A stretch of 64,000 nt of DNA from Bradyrhizobium japonicum USDA 6 (GCF_000284375.1 NC_017249.1:4070001-4134000); one strand, 5' to 3'; shown: positions 49,209 through 58,478, counted from the stretch's first letter. Notes: generated by a model from the sequence alone, not told the origin. Program-made: numbers and translations.

Positions 49209-49270
49209 GTAGGGTGGGTTACGCCGAGCGGACCGCGCTTCGCGCATCTGCAGGGCTAACCCACCCAACG
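49209..49270. repeat. short palindromic element of the TAGGGTGG family
   Basis: CGTAGGGTGGGTTA (49209-49222) and TAACCCACCCAACG (49257-49270) are inverted copies with one mismatch, bounding 62 bp. It separates two convergent genes and may end transcription of both. Confidence 0.75.
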
Positions 49271-49279
49271 AATTCCGCA

Positions 49280-50488
49280 TCAAGCGGCGCTTGCGATCGG
49301 GCCCTTCGGTCCGCTCTGCTGGAGGCGCCGCAGCGCTACGAGGTTGGTCTCGACCGAGGCCAGGCAGCAGCGCGATTTGCCGCCCGACTTCGCCTCGTAG
49401 AGCGCGGCGTCGGCGACCCCCAGCAATTCCTCGACCTCGGCGCCGTGATCCGGCGACATCGCAATGCCGACACTGGCGCCAACGCTGGCGCGCACCTCGC
49501 CGCCCAGCTCATAGGAGATGGCAACCTCGCTGATGAGCCGGTGCCCCATCTCCAGCGCCATGTCGGGGGTGAGACCATCGACAAGCGCGACGAATTCGTC
49601 GCCGCCCATCCGGGCGACCACCGCGCCATCAGGCAGCGCCCGGCGAACACGTCCGGCCACAGCTTTCAGCACGGCATCGCCTGCCGCGTGTCCGAACGTG
49701 TCGTTGATCGGCTTGAAATTGTCGAGGTCGAAGAACATCACCGCGAACGGCCGCTCGGCATCGGCCCCCAGTCTGGCGCCGAGCGCCTCGACGAAGCCGG
49801 CGCGATTGAGCAGGCCGGTGAGCGCATCGTGATGGGCGCGATGGCTGTTCTCGCGCTCGGCGCGCATGGTGGTGACCAGCATCCGGTTGAGGCGGAAGGC
49901 GGCGGCCGTCATTGCGGCGAGATACATCGGTACCTGGAGGTACACGATGTAGAACAGCGGCTCGCCGGCGAGCGCGGCGCCGGGGATGATGGGACCGAGG
50001 CTCAGCAGGATCATGGTCCCGGCGAGGCGCGGCGCGCCGAAATTGCGGAAGCAGATGCCGCCGACCATCGCCGCCGCCGACAGCGAGGCCAGCATGGCGA
50101 CGACCCAGTCGCCGCTGGCAAGGCTGACAATGGCGCCAAATCCGACACTGGCGCTCCAGGCGACCGCGAGCAGGAGATGAAGGTCGGTCGGGGTCGGGCG
50201 GTGCTCACGCGCTCTGCGGTGCGCGCTGGCGAGCACGAGGAGGCGCGCGAGGCAAATCACGATCTCCATGACCAGCCAGAGGATGAACGGTGCAGTCGGC
50301 TTGCGGGCGGCGATCACGGCCGCGACGGCAATGGTGTTGACGGCGCCGGCGGCAAACACCGGCAGCGATCCATGGAGTTGGGCGATCAGTGCGGCGCGGA
50401 TGTCGTCGGGCACCCCAGGCCCCGGCTCGGCGAGCCAGCGTGTCAGGCGCCAGCGTGGCGCACTGTAGAGTCCCTCGTCCGATTGCAT
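49280..50488 (-). CDS. membrane GGDEF diguanylate cyclase
   Basis: Inner-membrane enzyme of 402 aa. Residues 1-220 hold about six hydrophobic helices; the GGDEF domain (about 235-390) has HHDALTGLLNRAGF, FFDLDNFKPINDTFGHAAGD and an intact RMGGDEFVAL catalytic loop, so it should make cyclic-di-GMP. The inhibitory RxxD site five residues before GGDEF is absent (PDGA there), so product inhibition is probably lost. No EAL domain. The internal Met is preferred over 50521 because it begins the more hydrophilic, family-like N-terminus. Confidence 0.88.
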   Translation of the reverse strand: MQSDEGLYSAPRWRLTRWLAEPGPGVPDDIRAALIAQLHGSLPVFAAGAVNTIAVAAVIAARKPTAPFILWLVMEIVICLARLLVLASAHRRAREHRPTPTDLHLLLAVAWSASVGFGAIVSLASGDWVVAMLASLSAAAMVGGICFRNFGAPRLAGTMILLSLGPIIPGAALAGEPLFYIVYLQVPMYLAAMTAAAFRLNRMLVTTMRAERENSHRAHHDALTGLLNRAGFVEALGARLGADAERPFAVMFFDLDNFKPINDTFGHAAGDAVLKAVAGRVRRALPDGAVVARMGGDEFVALVDGLTPDMALEMGHRLISEVAISYELGGEVRASVGASVGIAMSPDHGAEVEELLGVADAALYEAKSGGKSRCCLASVETNLVALRRLQQSGPKGPIASAA

Positions 50489-50689
50489 TGCAGAGCGTCC
50501 CCGTATTCCGGGCGCCAACAACGATGACCGCTCCTAACAAGCCTTTTAAGACAGCCATCGATTGCCGGGCGTGCTTGACGCAAGGTAAACCGTCGCAAGC
50601 GCGGCCGCGGGCGTGCAGGAGAATGCGGATTGGTGCAGGCCGAAGGTGCGGCGACGGATGTGTTGCGCGATGAGAGGTAGTTAGGGCAA

Positions 50690-50870
50690 AGCGACTTGTC
50701 CGCCGCAGCTCGAAGAGCGGAAGCGGAAGCGTGCCCACCATGTCACGCAACGGAACTGAGATCGGAGTGATGGGCACGGCGCTTCGCGCCTTTGCCCACC
50801 CCACGAGATCGCGTTTTGTACGGACATCAAAGTGGTGCTCCACTAATCCACCCTACGAAGTACGCCCGAG
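50690..50870. repeat. composite of TAGGGTGG-family element fragments
   Basis: TTAGGGCAAAGCGACTTGTC, GCGTGCCCACC, ATGGGCACGGCGCTTCGCGC, TTTGCCCACCCCACGA and AATCCACCCTACGAAG occur in one 180-bp stretch and match ends and interiors of the other elements, but no single intact inverted pair bounds it. It looks like one element inserted into or recombined with another. The rest of 50489-50852 shows no supported gene. Confidence 0.65.
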
Positions 50871-51608
50871 CTGCACGTTGCGGTCGACCGCAATCCACGT
50901 CGCCCTTGCCACCGCCAGCAACCTCCCGGCTTCATCGTGCGCGGCAGCCTCGGCGATGCGCTTGCGGCCGTCGCGGCCGGTGGGCCAGGCGGTGATGATG
51001 CAGCGTTCGCCGGGACGCGGGCGAGACTCGATCCGGGCCGACATTCGTCCCAGCAGGAGCGGGGCCTGGTCGAAGCCATCGGTCTCCTGATTGTAGTTGC
51101 AGGCATAGCCGGTGGGGCAATCGAGCGCTGACCAGAGAAATTCGGGGGCGACCAAGCCATCCTCGGCGACCAAATTCGGATCCGGTGTCCAGCTCGCTGC
51201 GAGGACGGCGTTTCGCGAATGACGCCCGAGCGGCCCGGCAAAAATGCGCAGACCATCCCCTTTCGCCCGTGCAGGTCCGCAGACGAAGCATGTCGGCAGC
51301 GGATGCTCGTGCGGTTTCACAGGCGTCAGCAATTCTGCGGCGCAGGCTTCCTCAAAACTGGCTGTCTCTACGCGCGTGAGTTCAACGCTCGTCGCGCGCC
51401 CGGCCGCGACGACCTTGGCGCCGTCGCGAAGCTCCCATGTGCCGTCGGCGGTCGCGGCCGCATCGAGCGATTTGTCGAGAGGAGGCGGCGCGCGCAGCGT
51501 CACCTCGGCGCCGCCGGAAATGTGGCGGGCCAGCCGGCCGCAGACATAGCCGCCGTTCCCGGAGTTCGGAGGACCGCAAAAGCGCTTGTCGATGATGATC
51601 TCGGTCAT
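50853..51608 (-). CDS. hotdog-fold acyl-CoA thioesterase-like protein
   Basis: Protein of 251 aa. It begins IIIDKRFCGPPNSGNGGYVCGRLARHI; CFVCGPARAKGDGLRIFAGP near 115 and ALDCPTGYACNY near 158 give a second half resembling the first, as in double-hotdog TesB-like enzymes. The GNGGYVCG and GLRIF blocks recur in uncharacterised rhizobial thioesterase-like proteins. Start chosen at the Met before TEIIID. It lies 34 bp after the oxidoreductase gene on the same strand, so may share its transcript. Confidence 0.6.
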   Translation of the reverse strand: MTEIIIDKRFCGPPNSGNGGYVCGRLARHISGGAEVTLRAPPPLDKSLDAAATADGTWELRDGAKVVAAGRATSVELTRVETASFEEACAAELLTPVKPHEHPLPTCFVCGPARAKGDGLRIFAGPLGRHSRNAVLAASWTPDPNLVAEDGLVAPEFLWSALDCPTGYACNYNQETDGFDQAPLLLGRMSARIESRPRPGERCIITAWPTGRDGRKRIAEAAAHDEAGRLLAVARATWIAVDRNVQLGRTS

Positions 51609-51642
51609 CGGTTTTGTCCTCTCTTCCTGGTCGGGACGCAGT

Positions 51643-52620
51643 CTACCTGATCTTGAGAACAATTCGTCCCTGAACCGTGCGATTGGCCAAGGCGCGCATG
51701 GCGTCGCCGGCCTCCTGCAAAGGGAGGACGCGGTCGATGTGCGGGCGGATCTTTCCGTCGGCCAGCAATTGCATCAGCGTATCATTCATGCGCGCGGCCT
51801 CCGCGGAGAATTTCTCCGCCCAGGCGCCGACAAAGACACCGATGATGGCGTAATTTTTCAGGAGAGGCAGGTTCATCGGGATCTGTGGAATCTCGCCGCT
51901 GGTGAAGCCGATCGGCATCAGCCGTCCGTCCCACTTCATCGATCGGGCCATCTGCTCGAAAATCGCGCTGCCGACATTGTCGAAGCCGATATCGATGCCG
52001 TCTCCCGATGTGATCGACTTGATCCGGTTGCGCAGGTCCTCGCTGCGATAGTTGATGACCTCGCTGGCGCCGTAACGCCGCACCAGGGCGGCCTTGTCGT
52101 CGGAACCGACACCGGCGATGACGCGCAGACCGAGATGACGCCCGAGGTCGACGGCGGCGAGTCCAACCCCGCCGGCCGCGCCCGTGACCAACAGGGTTTC
52201 GCCACGCTGCGCCCGAGCCCGCTCGACCAACGCATAATAGGCCGTGCCGTAATTGTGCAGCACCGTCGCAGCGGCTTCGAACGCGACACCATCAGGCAGC
52301 CGCACGCTCTTCGATTCCTTCGCGATCATCCGTTCGGCGTAGCCACCGGTCCAGGCACTGCACGCGACGCGATCGCCGGGGGCGAACGTCGTGACCTTGT
52401 CGCCGACCGCGACGACGACGCCGGAAGCTTCCGTGCCGGGCACGAAGGGCGTTGGCGGCCGCATCTGGTAGAGGCCCGAGACCAGCAACTGGTCCATGAA
52501 GCTCACGGACGCCGCATGGACGTCGATGAGAATCTCGTCGCCGGCAGGCCGCGGCGTAACGATTTCACCGAGGCGCAGATCCGCAGGGCCAGTGAACGAA
52601 TTGCACAGAACCGCTTTCAT
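51643..52620 (-). CDS. zinc-independent quinone oxidoreductase (NADPH)
   Basis: Medium-chain dehydrogenase/reductase of 325 aa, Qor type. Rossmann motif LLVTGAAGGVGLAAVDLGRHLG (about 140-161); no zinc ligands. YQMRPPTPFVPGTEASGVVVAVG, a KNYAIIGVFVGAW block and a C-terminal VQGRIVLKI end fit Qor. Its start overlaps the stop of mddA by 4 bp, so the two proteins are made together. It may reduce quinones or enones formed in sulfur or oxidative stress. Confidence 0.9.
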   Translation of the reverse strand: MKAVLCNSFTGPADLRLGEIVTPRPAGDEILIDVHAASVSFMDQLLVSGLYQMRPPTPFVPGTEASGVVVAVGDKVTTFAPGDRVACSAWTGGYAERMIAKESKSVRLPDGVAFEAAATVLHNYGTAYYALVERARAQRGETLLVTGAAGGVGLAAVDLGRHLGLRVIAGVGSDDKAALVRRYGASEVINYRSEDLRNRIKSITSGDGIDIGFDNVGSAIFEQMARSMKWDGRLMPIGFTSGEIPQIPMNLPLLKNYAIIGVFVGAWAEKFSAEAARMNDTLMQLLADGKIRPHIDRVLPLQEAGDAMRALANRTVQGRIVLKIR

Positions 52621-53366
52621 CGGGGCGCTCCGAAAAGACGCGGCAACAGCATCGGAACGCGCCGGCGATAGTCCTGATAGGTCGCGCCGAACTCGGCGAT
52701 CAGGTCCCGCTCTTCGAACTGCAGGGCGACCAGGATGTAGGCCGTGTTCGCGATCGCGAACAGCAGATGGCCGGCGGTCATCTCGGGCGTCGCCCAGAAC
52801 GCGAGCAGAAAGCCCAGCATGAGCGGATGCCGCACGATCTTGTAGAGCAGCGGCGTCCGGAAGGATTGACCTGATATCTCGGCTCCGCGCAACGCGACGA
52901 GAGCCTGGCGCAGGCCGAACAGATCGAAATGATCGATCATGCAGGTGGAGGCGAACGCGATCAGCCAGCCGAGCCAATGGACGCCGGTCAGGAGCCACGC
53001 CGTAATGCCGCTGGCCTGCCAGACCGGCGCCGGGATCGGACGCCACTGCCAGAACAGCAGCAGGAGGATCAGGCTGGAGAGCAGCACATAGGTGCTGCGC
53101 TGGCAGGCCACGGGAAGAAATTGGGCCCACCATCGCTTGAAGGCCGGGCGCGCCATGACGCTGTGCTGGATGGCAAACAGGCTCATCAGCAGCAGGTTGA
53201 CGACGACGGCCTCGCTCAAATTCGAAGGCGCGCCGACGTCGATCGACTTGTCGATTGACTTGGGCACGACATAATTGCCGACGAAACCGAGCGCGTAGAG
53301 GAATGAAGCCGTGAAGACGGCGTAGCTCACGATGGCGTAGAGCAGGATTGCGAGGCGCGCGAACAT
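52617..53366 (-). CDS. mddA: methanethiol S-methyltransferase
   Basis: Membrane SAM-dependent enzyme of 249 aa making dimethyl sulfide from methanethiol. It has five or six helices, the first at 3-28 (LLYAIVSYAVFTASFLYALGFVGN), then VVPKSIDKSID, IQHSVMARPAFKRWW near 67 and the C-terminal isoprenylcysteine-methyltransferase-like YKIVRHPLMLGFLLAFW plus QFEERDLIAEFGATYQDYRRRVP. These match MddA, which is known to work in Bradyrhizobium. First gene of the leftward operon with the quinone oxidoreductase; divergent from a BTAD-type regulator 148 bp away. Confidence 0.85.
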   Translation of the reverse strand: MFARLAILLYAIVSYAVFTASFLYALGFVGNYVVPKSIDKSIDVGAPSNLSEAVVVNLLLMSLFAIQHSVMARPAFKRWWAQFLPVACQRSTYVLLSSLILLLLFWQWRPIPAPVWQASGITAWLLTGVHWLGWLIAFASTCMIDHFDLFGLRQALVALRGAEISGQSFRTPLLYKIVRHPLMLGFLLAFWATPEMTAGHLLFAIANTAYILVALQFEERDLIAEFGATYQDYRRRVPMLLPRLFGAPR

Positions 53367-53514
53367 GGTTTTTCCTATTGTGCCGATGGCGGCGGTGCCG
53401 CATTCAGGAGCCTGAGCTCATCGTTGGAGAGCGGGCTCGATCTGGCCTGACTGCTATCGCTGCACCGTCCCCTGCGCGTCCCCAGGGGGCGCCGACCGGG
53501 GAGGGAGTATCTCC

Positions 53515-55083
53515 ATGACGGCCTTTTCGCTGGGGACGTTCGGGTTCCCCGAGGTCCATGCCGGCGGCCGCCCGATCAAGCTGGCCTTACGCAAGGGGCT
53601 TGCGCTGCTGGTCTATCTCGCGGAAGCCAAAGGCCCCGTCGCGCGCGACGTCATCGCCACGCTGCTATGGCCCGAGACTCCCCGCGAGACGGGCCTTGCA
53701 CGATTGCGGCGTCTGCTTCACCGCGTCGAGCTCACGCTCGGCCAGGCGGTTTTCGAGACCGACCGCACGAGCTTGCGTTGGTCTCCGGAGGTCGAGCTCA
53801 AGATCGACTCGCATCTGTTCGAGAGCGCCTGCGATCGCGGTGCGTTTGAAGAGGCCTGCCGGATTTATCGCGGAGACTTCCTGGCGGGCTTTTCTCCGGA
53901 CGACTGTCCTGAGTTCGACGATTGGGCGTTCTTTCGCCGCGAGGCGTTGCGGGGACGGCTCGTGCAGGCGCTCGAGCGTCTGGTGCAGGACAGGAATGCT
54001 GCCGGCCATCATCTCGCCGCGACAGTGCATGCGGGGCGTCTGGTCGAGCTCGATCCGCTCAGCGAGGTCTATGGCCGGCATCTGATCCGCAGCCTGCTGC
54101 TGGCGGGCGACCGAAGCGCGGCCGAACGGCACCATGCGGCACTGGCGCAGCGGCTGCGCGACGAGCTTGGCGTCGCGCCGGAAGCCGAGACCGAAACGCT
54201 CATGAGCCGCGCGGCCGCGCCGCTGCGCGATGCTCTTCCAGCGACACGCTACGTGAAGGGCGCCGGCGTGCATCTGGCCTATCAGACCTATGGCAGTGGT
54301 CCGCTCGACATCCTGGTCATGCCCGGCTTCGTCTCGCATGTGGAGCGCGCCTGGGAGCATCCGGCGAGCCGGACGTTCCTGGCTTCATTGATGAGGCTTG
54401 GGCGGCTGATCGTTTTCGATCGCCGCGGCATCGGCCTGTCCGACCGGGTCGGATCGGCCCCCGGCATCGATGTCACCGCGGAAGATATCGGCACGGTGCT
54501 ACGGGCGGCGGACTCGCGCCGCGTCGTGCTGTTTGGCGCATCCGAATGCGGGCCGGCCTGCATCAAATTTGCGGTCGAGGAATCCCGCCATGTGGCCGGG
54601 CTCATCCTGTTCGGCGCACTGGCCAAGGGCTGCTGGTCGGAGGACTATCCGCACGCGCTGCGCGCCAGCCAGTATGATGCCTGGAGCAAGCACCTGATTG
54701 CGCAATGGGGCGGCCCGGTCGGGATCGAAGCCTTCGCGCCGAGCCTTGCCAATGATCCGCAGGCGCGCGCCTGGTGGGCGGGGCTGTTGCGCGCGGCGTC
54801 CAGTCCGGGCGGAATCTCCGCCGTGCTCGAGGCATTTCGCGACGCCGACGTGCGACACCTACTGGCGCAAATTGCCGTGCCGACGCTGGTGCTGCATCGG
54901 CGGGACGACAAGGCCGTGCGGATCGCGGCCGGGCGCGATATCGCGTGCCGGATCACCGGTGCGGAATTCGTCGAGCTCGACGGCAATGACCATTGGTTCT
55001 TTGCCGGCGACCAGCAGCCGGTGCTCGAGGCGATCAAGCGGTTCACGGAGGCTTTACCGCGTGAGGGGAGGTCGGGGCGGTGA
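53515..55083 (+). CDS. BTAD/winged-helix regulator fused to an alpha/beta hydrolase
   Basis: Soluble protein of 522 aa. Residues 1-90 form an OmpR-like winged helix (RKGLALLVYLAEAKGPVARDVIATLLWP, ARLRRLLHRVE); 95-235 are the BTAD helical repeats of SARP/AfsR activators (FEEACRIYRGDFLAGF, GRHLIRSLLLAGDRSAAERHHAAL). Residues 245-515 are an alpha/beta hydrolase with FDRRGIGLSD, nucleophile elbow GASEC, acid HRRDDKAV and His NDHWFF. The elbow has Cys where GxSxG has Gly, so catalysis may be weak and the domain may sense a ligand. Divergent from mddA, it probably controls that operon; inferred. Confidence 0.82.
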   Translation: MTAFSLGTFGFPEVHAGGRPIKLALRKGLALLVYLAEAKGPVARDVIATLLWPETPRETGLARLRRLLHRVELTLGQAVFETDRTSLRWSPEVELKIDSHLFESACDRGAFEEACRIYRGDFLAGFSPDDCPEFDDWAFFRREALRGRLVQALERLVQDRNAAGHHLAATVHAGRLVELDPLSEVYGRHLIRSLLLAGDRSAAERHHAALAQRLRDELGVAPEAETETLMSRAAAPLRDALPATRYVKGAGVHLAYQTYGSGPLDILVMPGFVSHVERAWEHPASRTFLASLMRLGRLIVFDRRGIGLSDRVGSAPGIDVTAEDIGTVLRAADSRRVVLFGASECGPACIKFAVEESRHVAGLILFGALAKGCWSEDYPHALRASQYDAWSKHLIAQWGGPVGIEAFAPSLANDPQARAWWAGLLRAASSPGGISAVLEAFRDADVRHLLAQIAVPTLVLHRRDDKAVRIAAGRDIACRITGAEFVELDGNDHWFFAGDQQPVLEAIKRFTEALPREGRSGR

Positions 55084-55172
55084 CGCCTCAAGCCTCATTT
55101 ATTGGCACGTTTCGTGCCTCCCAAAGCGGCACAAACGACGTGACACGATGCCTGGCCAAGGGAGCCCCTGAC

Positions 55173-55661
55173 ATGAAACGCGAAGACCTCACCGAAAAGC
55201 TGCTCGACATCAAGCGCGAGAACGGCTGGAGCTGGAAACACATCTGCGACAAGGTCGGCGGCTATTCCGAGGTGCTGATCGTCGGTGCGATTCTCGGCCA
55301 GATGAAGCTGACGAAACCGCAGGCCGCCAATGCCGGCGAGCTCTTCGGCCTGTCGAAGGCCGAGACCGCGATGCTCAACGAGGTGCCGATGCGCGGCACC
55401 GGCACGCCGATGCCGCCGACCGATCCGCTGATCTATCGCTTCTACGAGATGGTGATGGTCAACGGTCCGGCGTGGAAGGCGCTGATCGAGGAGGAATTCG
55501 GCGACGGCATCATGTCGGCGATCGACTTCGACATGGCAATGGAGCGCGTTGCCAACCCGAAGGGCGACCGCGTCAAGATCACCATGAGCGGCAAGTTTCT
55601 GCCGTACAAATATTACGGCGCCAGCGGCAATGTGCCGGAATACGGCTTCAAGGAGGGGTGA
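55173..55661 (+). CDS. cynS: cyanate hydratase (cyanase)
   Basis: Converts cyanate and bicarbonate to ammonia and carbon dioxide; 162 aa, decameric family. N-terminal helix bundle KREDLTEKLLDIKRENGWSW; the C-terminal catalytic part has LIYRFYEMVMVNG, with the Arg and Glu of the active site, and VKITMSGKFLPYKYYG, with the Ser. GCCAAGGGAGCCCCTGAC precedes the ATG. The frame is open upstream to 55080, but that section lacks homology. No cynT/cynABD genes are next to it. Confidence 0.95.
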   Translation: MKREDLTEKLLDIKRENGWSWKHICDKVGGYSEVLIVGAILGQMKLTKPQAANAGELFGLSKAETAMLNEVPMRGTGTPMPPTDPLIYRFYEMVMVNGPAWKALIEEEFGDGIMSAIDFDMAMERVANPKGDRVKITMSGKFLPYKYYGASGNVPEYGFKEG

Positions 55662-55717
55662 TCAAGCTCACCGTGATTCCGGACGCGGCGCTAGCGGCGA
55701 TCCGGAATGACGGGATT

Positions 55718-55743
55718 CTCTGGTGCGCAACTGCGCACCAGAG
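55718..55743. repeat. near-perfect 26-bp palindrome after cynS
   Basis: CTCTGGTGCGCA (55718-55729), AC, TGCGCACCAGAG (55732-55743): a 12-bp perfect inverted repeat with a 2-bp centre between convergent cynS and the ATPase-zeta gene. With so small a loop it would form a tight hairpin or cruciform; no T-run follows. Possibly a dispersed palindromic repeat that also ends transcription. Confidence 0.7.
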
Positions 55744-55785
55744 TTCGGTCCTGCAGACCGCCTGGGAACGACGGTGTTGGGGGGC

Positions 55786-56109
55786 TTATTTTCCCGCCTT
55801 CACTTCGGCCGCCGCCACGGCGATCAATTCGCTCATCTTGGCGCGAATCGCCTGCTCGGTGATGGCGACGTTCTTGGCGGCGAAATCGGCCATGACCTTG
55901 CGCAGGACGTCGGCGTCGCCGGCCTCCTCGAAATCGGCCGCGACCACTTCCTTGGCGTAGGCGGTGGCGGCCTCGCCGGTGATGCCGAGCTTCTCGGCGG
56001 CCCAAAGGCCGAGCAGCCGGTTGCGGCGGGCTTCCGCCTTGAATTTCTGCTCCTCGTCGAGCGCGAACTTCTTCTCGAAGCCTTCCTCGCGCTTGTCCAA
56101 ACTGCTCAT
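55786..56109 (-). CDS. F1-ATPase inhibitor zeta subunit (DUF1476)
   Basis: Cytoplasmic protein of 107 aa that in Paracoccus-type alphaproteobacteria binds F1 and blocks ATP hydrolysis. The N-terminal inhibitory segment DKREEGFEKKFALDEEQKFKAEARRNRLLGLWAAEKLG (5-42) and the C-terminal four-helix part (AKEVVAADFEEAGDADVLRKVMADF) match DUF1476. AAGGCATGAGC precedes it. Divergent from purC. Confidence 0.88.
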   Translation of the reverse strand: MSSLDKREEGFEKKFALDEEQKFKAEARRNRLLGLWAAEKLGITGEAATAYAKEVVAADFEEAGDADVLRKVMADFAAKNVAITEQAIRAKMSELIAVAAAEVKAGK

Positions 56110-56428
56110 GCCTTTTCCAATTCCCTGCTGACTGGATCCGGCGGCCGTCGTTGCGACGGCCCCGGTGCATGCCTAGATAGGGGGCACGAATCGGCAAAAC
56201 AACGAGCCGTTAAGCCGCAGGCAAGACGGTATAAGTTGATGCCGGACGGCCGGATCGATTGTGCTGGGACAGCCAATCGGATAGGTTGCCTGGAGGCTTG
56301 GTTCCCGTTCTGTTTCCAAGGGGTTATAGACGGGTTCCCAGCCGTTCACGGCAGCTCCGCTGTGGGTCGTAACCTGGTAACCGGAGCACACCAAATACAT
56401 GGATTTCAACAAAACACGGTACATCCCC

Positions 56429-57196
56429 ATGAGCCGTCGGCGTCGTATTTATGAAGGCAAGGCAAAGGTTCTTTACGAAGGCCCCGAGCCCGGTACCCTG
56501 ATCCAGCACTTCAAGGATGACGCCACCGCGTTCAATGCGAAAAAGCATCAGGTGATCGAGGGCAAGGGTGTCCTCAACAACCGGATCTCGGAGTACCTGT
56601 TTCAGCACCTCAACGACATCGGGGTGCCGACCCATTTCATCCGCCGCCTCAACATGCGCGAGCAGTTGATTCGCGAGGTCGAGATCGTGCCGCTGGAAGT
56701 GGTGGTGCGGAACGTTGCCGCCGGCTCGCTGTCGCAGCGCCTCGGCATCGAGGAGGGCACGCAGCTGCCCCGGTCGATCATCGAATTCTACTACAAGAAC
56801 GACCAGCTCAACGACCCCATGGTGTCGGAAGAGCACATCACCGCGTTCGGCTGGGCCACGCCGCAGGAGATCGACGACATCATGGCGCTCGCCATCCGTG
56901 TCAACGACTTCCTCACCGGCCTCTTCCTCGGCATCGGCATCCGCCTCGTCGACTTCAAGATGGAGTGCGGCCGGCTGTTCGAGAACGAGATGATGCGGAT
57001 CATCGTCGCCGACGAGATCTCGCCGGATAGCTGCCGTCTGTGGGACATCAAGTCGAACGAGAAGCTCGACAAGGACCGTTTCCGCAGGGATCTCGGCGGC
57101 CTGCTCGAGGCCTACACCGAAGTCGCAAAACGCCTCGGCATCCTCATGGAGAACGAGCGTCCGCAGGGCACTGGCCCGGTGCTGGTGAAGAGCTGA
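56429..57196 (+). CDS. purC: phosphoribosylaminoimidazole-succinocarboxamide synthase
   Basis: SAICAR synthase, step 8 of purine biosynthesis; 255 aa from the Met before [21 protein letters not shown], the family start. [17 protein letters not shown] near 91, [30 protein letters not shown] near 185 are the ATP/substrate blocks. A Met ten codons upstream at 56399, after CCGGAGCACACC, has the better ribosome site and may be the true start. purS follows in 12 bp, so they share a transcript. Confidence 0.96.
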   Translation: MSRRRRIYEGKAKVLYEGPEPGTLIQHFKDDATAFNAKKHQVIEGKGVLNNRISEYLFQHLNDIGVPTHFIRRLNMREQLIREVEIVPLEVVVRNVAAGSLSQRLGIEEGTQLPRSIIEFYYKNDQLNDPMVSEEHITAFGWATPQEIDDIMALAIRVNDFLTGLFLGIGIRLVDFKMECGRLFENEMMRIIVADEISPDSCRLWDIKSNEKLDKDRFRRDLGGLLEAYTEVAKRLGILMENERPQGTGPVLVKS

Positions 57197-57208
57197 GAGG
57201 GATTTGAC

Positions 57209-57448
57209 GTGAAGGCACGTGTTACCGTTACCCTGAAAACGGGCATCCTCGATCCGCAGGGCAAGGCCATCGAAGGCGCGCTGAAGTCGCTCGGCGTCGA
57301 CGGCGTCGCCAGCGTGCGCCAGGGCAAGGTGTTCGACATCGAGCTCGCCGGCGCCGACAAGGCCAAGGCCGAAGCCGCGCTGAAAGAGGCCGCCGACAAG
57401 CTGCTGGCGAACACCGTGATCGAGAATTATCGGGTGGAGATCGTCTAG
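57209..57448 (+). CDS. purS: phosphoribosylformylglycinamidine synthase PurS subunit
   Basis: Small subunit of the three-part FGAM synthase (PurS/PurQ/PurL); 79 aa. ARVTVTLKTGILDPQGKAIEGALKSLGVDGVASVRQGKVFDIEL is the family pattern. Translation starts at GTG 57209 behind GAGAGGGATTTGAC. It lies after purC; purQ comes 1.2 kb further on, interrupted by corA on the other strand. Confidence 0.95.
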   Translation: MKARVTVTLKTGILDPQGKAIEGALKSLGVDGVASVRQGKVFDIELAGADKAKAEAALKEAADKLLANTVIENYRVEIV

Positions 57449-57461
57449 CCCGCGCGGCGCT

Positions 57462-58478
57462 TCACAGCCATCCGACGCGGCGGAAGCGCCAGTAGAGTGC
57501 GGCGCATGACGCGAGCATCACGCCGAGCAGCACGTAATAGCCGTACTCCCAATCCAGCTCCGGCATGTGCTTGAAGTTCATGCCGTAGATGCCCGCAAGC
57601 GCGGTCGGGATCGCGATGATGGCGAGCCACGAGGCGAGCTTCTTGGAGACCGCCGTCTCCTGCGCCTGTCCGACCAGCAGGCTCGCCTCGAAGGCGAAGG
57701 CCAGCACCTCGCGCATGGAATCGATGCGCTCCTGGATGTTCCTGACGTGGTCGGTGACGTCGCGGAACAGCGGCTGCATCGTCGCGCGCACCATCGACAG
57801 TTCGTCGTGCTCGAGCCGGCGGCAGACTTCCACCAGCGGGCCGATCGCGGTCCTGAGCCGCAACAGGTCGCGGCGCAGCATGTAGAGCCGCTCGATCTGC
57901 GCCTTGCTGATCGGCTTGGAGAGCACGTCGTCCTCGATGCCTTCGACCTCCTCGTGGATGCTCTCCAGCACAGGCGAGTAGTTGTCGACGATGAAATCGA
58001 GGATGGCGTAGAGGATGTAGTCCTCGCCGCGCGCCAGCGCCCGTGGGCAGCTTTCACAGCGTTCGCGCACCGGCGTGTAGGATGTCGAGGCGCCATGGCG
58101 CACCGAGACCAGATAGCCTTCGCCGACGAAGATGTGCGTCTCGCCGAAGGCGATCCGGCCCTCGATCAGTTGCGCCGTCCGCGCCACGATGAACAGGGCC
58201 TCGCCATATTGCTCGATCTTCGGGCGCTGATGGGCGTTGTTGGCGTCCTCGATGGCAAGGTCGTGCAGGTCGAACTGCTTCTGCACGGCGCCGAGCAGCG
58301 CCATGTCAGGCTCGTGCAGCCCGATCCATACCACGTGGCCGGGCTTGGCCCGCCAGCTCGAAGCCTCGCTGATGGCGATATTGGCGACACGCCGGCCGTC
58401 GACATAGGCGCCGGCCGCGATGACGCCCTGAGTGGACACCGGTTCAGAGGAGGAGACGGGCAGCGACGGGACGTTCAT
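57462..58478 (-). CDS. corA: CorA-type magnesium/cobalt transporter
   Basis: Pentameric Mg2+ channel of 338 aa. The N-terminal cytoplasmic funnel (1-270) and two C-terminal helices with the YGMN pore signature ([13 protein letters not shown]) are present, then a short basic tail RFRRVGWL. The family helix [17 protein letters not shown] lies near 205. The Met before NVPSLPV is used; another is six codons upstream. It is inserted between purS and purQ on the opposite strand. Confidence 0.92.
   Translation of the reverse strand: MNVPSLPVSSSEPVSTQGVIAAGAYVDGRRVANIAISEASSWRAKPGHVVWIGLHEPDMALLGAVQKQFDLHDLAIEDANNAHQRPKIEQYGEALFIVARTAQLIEGRIAFGETHIFVGEGYLVSVRHGASTSYTPVRERCESCPRALARGEDYILYAILDFIVDNYSPVLESIHEEVEGIEDDVLSKPISKAQIERLYMLRRDLLRLRTAIGPLVEVCRRLEHDELSMVRATMQPLFRDVTDHVRNIQERIDSMREVLAFAFEASLLVGQAQETAVSKKLASWLAIIAIPTALAGIYGMNFKHMPELDWEYGYYVLLGVMLASCAALYWRFRRVGWL

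Noticed and set aside
49214..50527. 437-codon plus-strand frame opposite the GGDEF gene
   Set aside because: Shadow of a certain diguanylate cyclase; composition is that of antisense GC-rich DNA.
50205..50843. Minus-strand frame upstream of the GGDEF protein
   Set aside because: It runs through palindromic intergenic elements and overlaps the cyclase in another frame.
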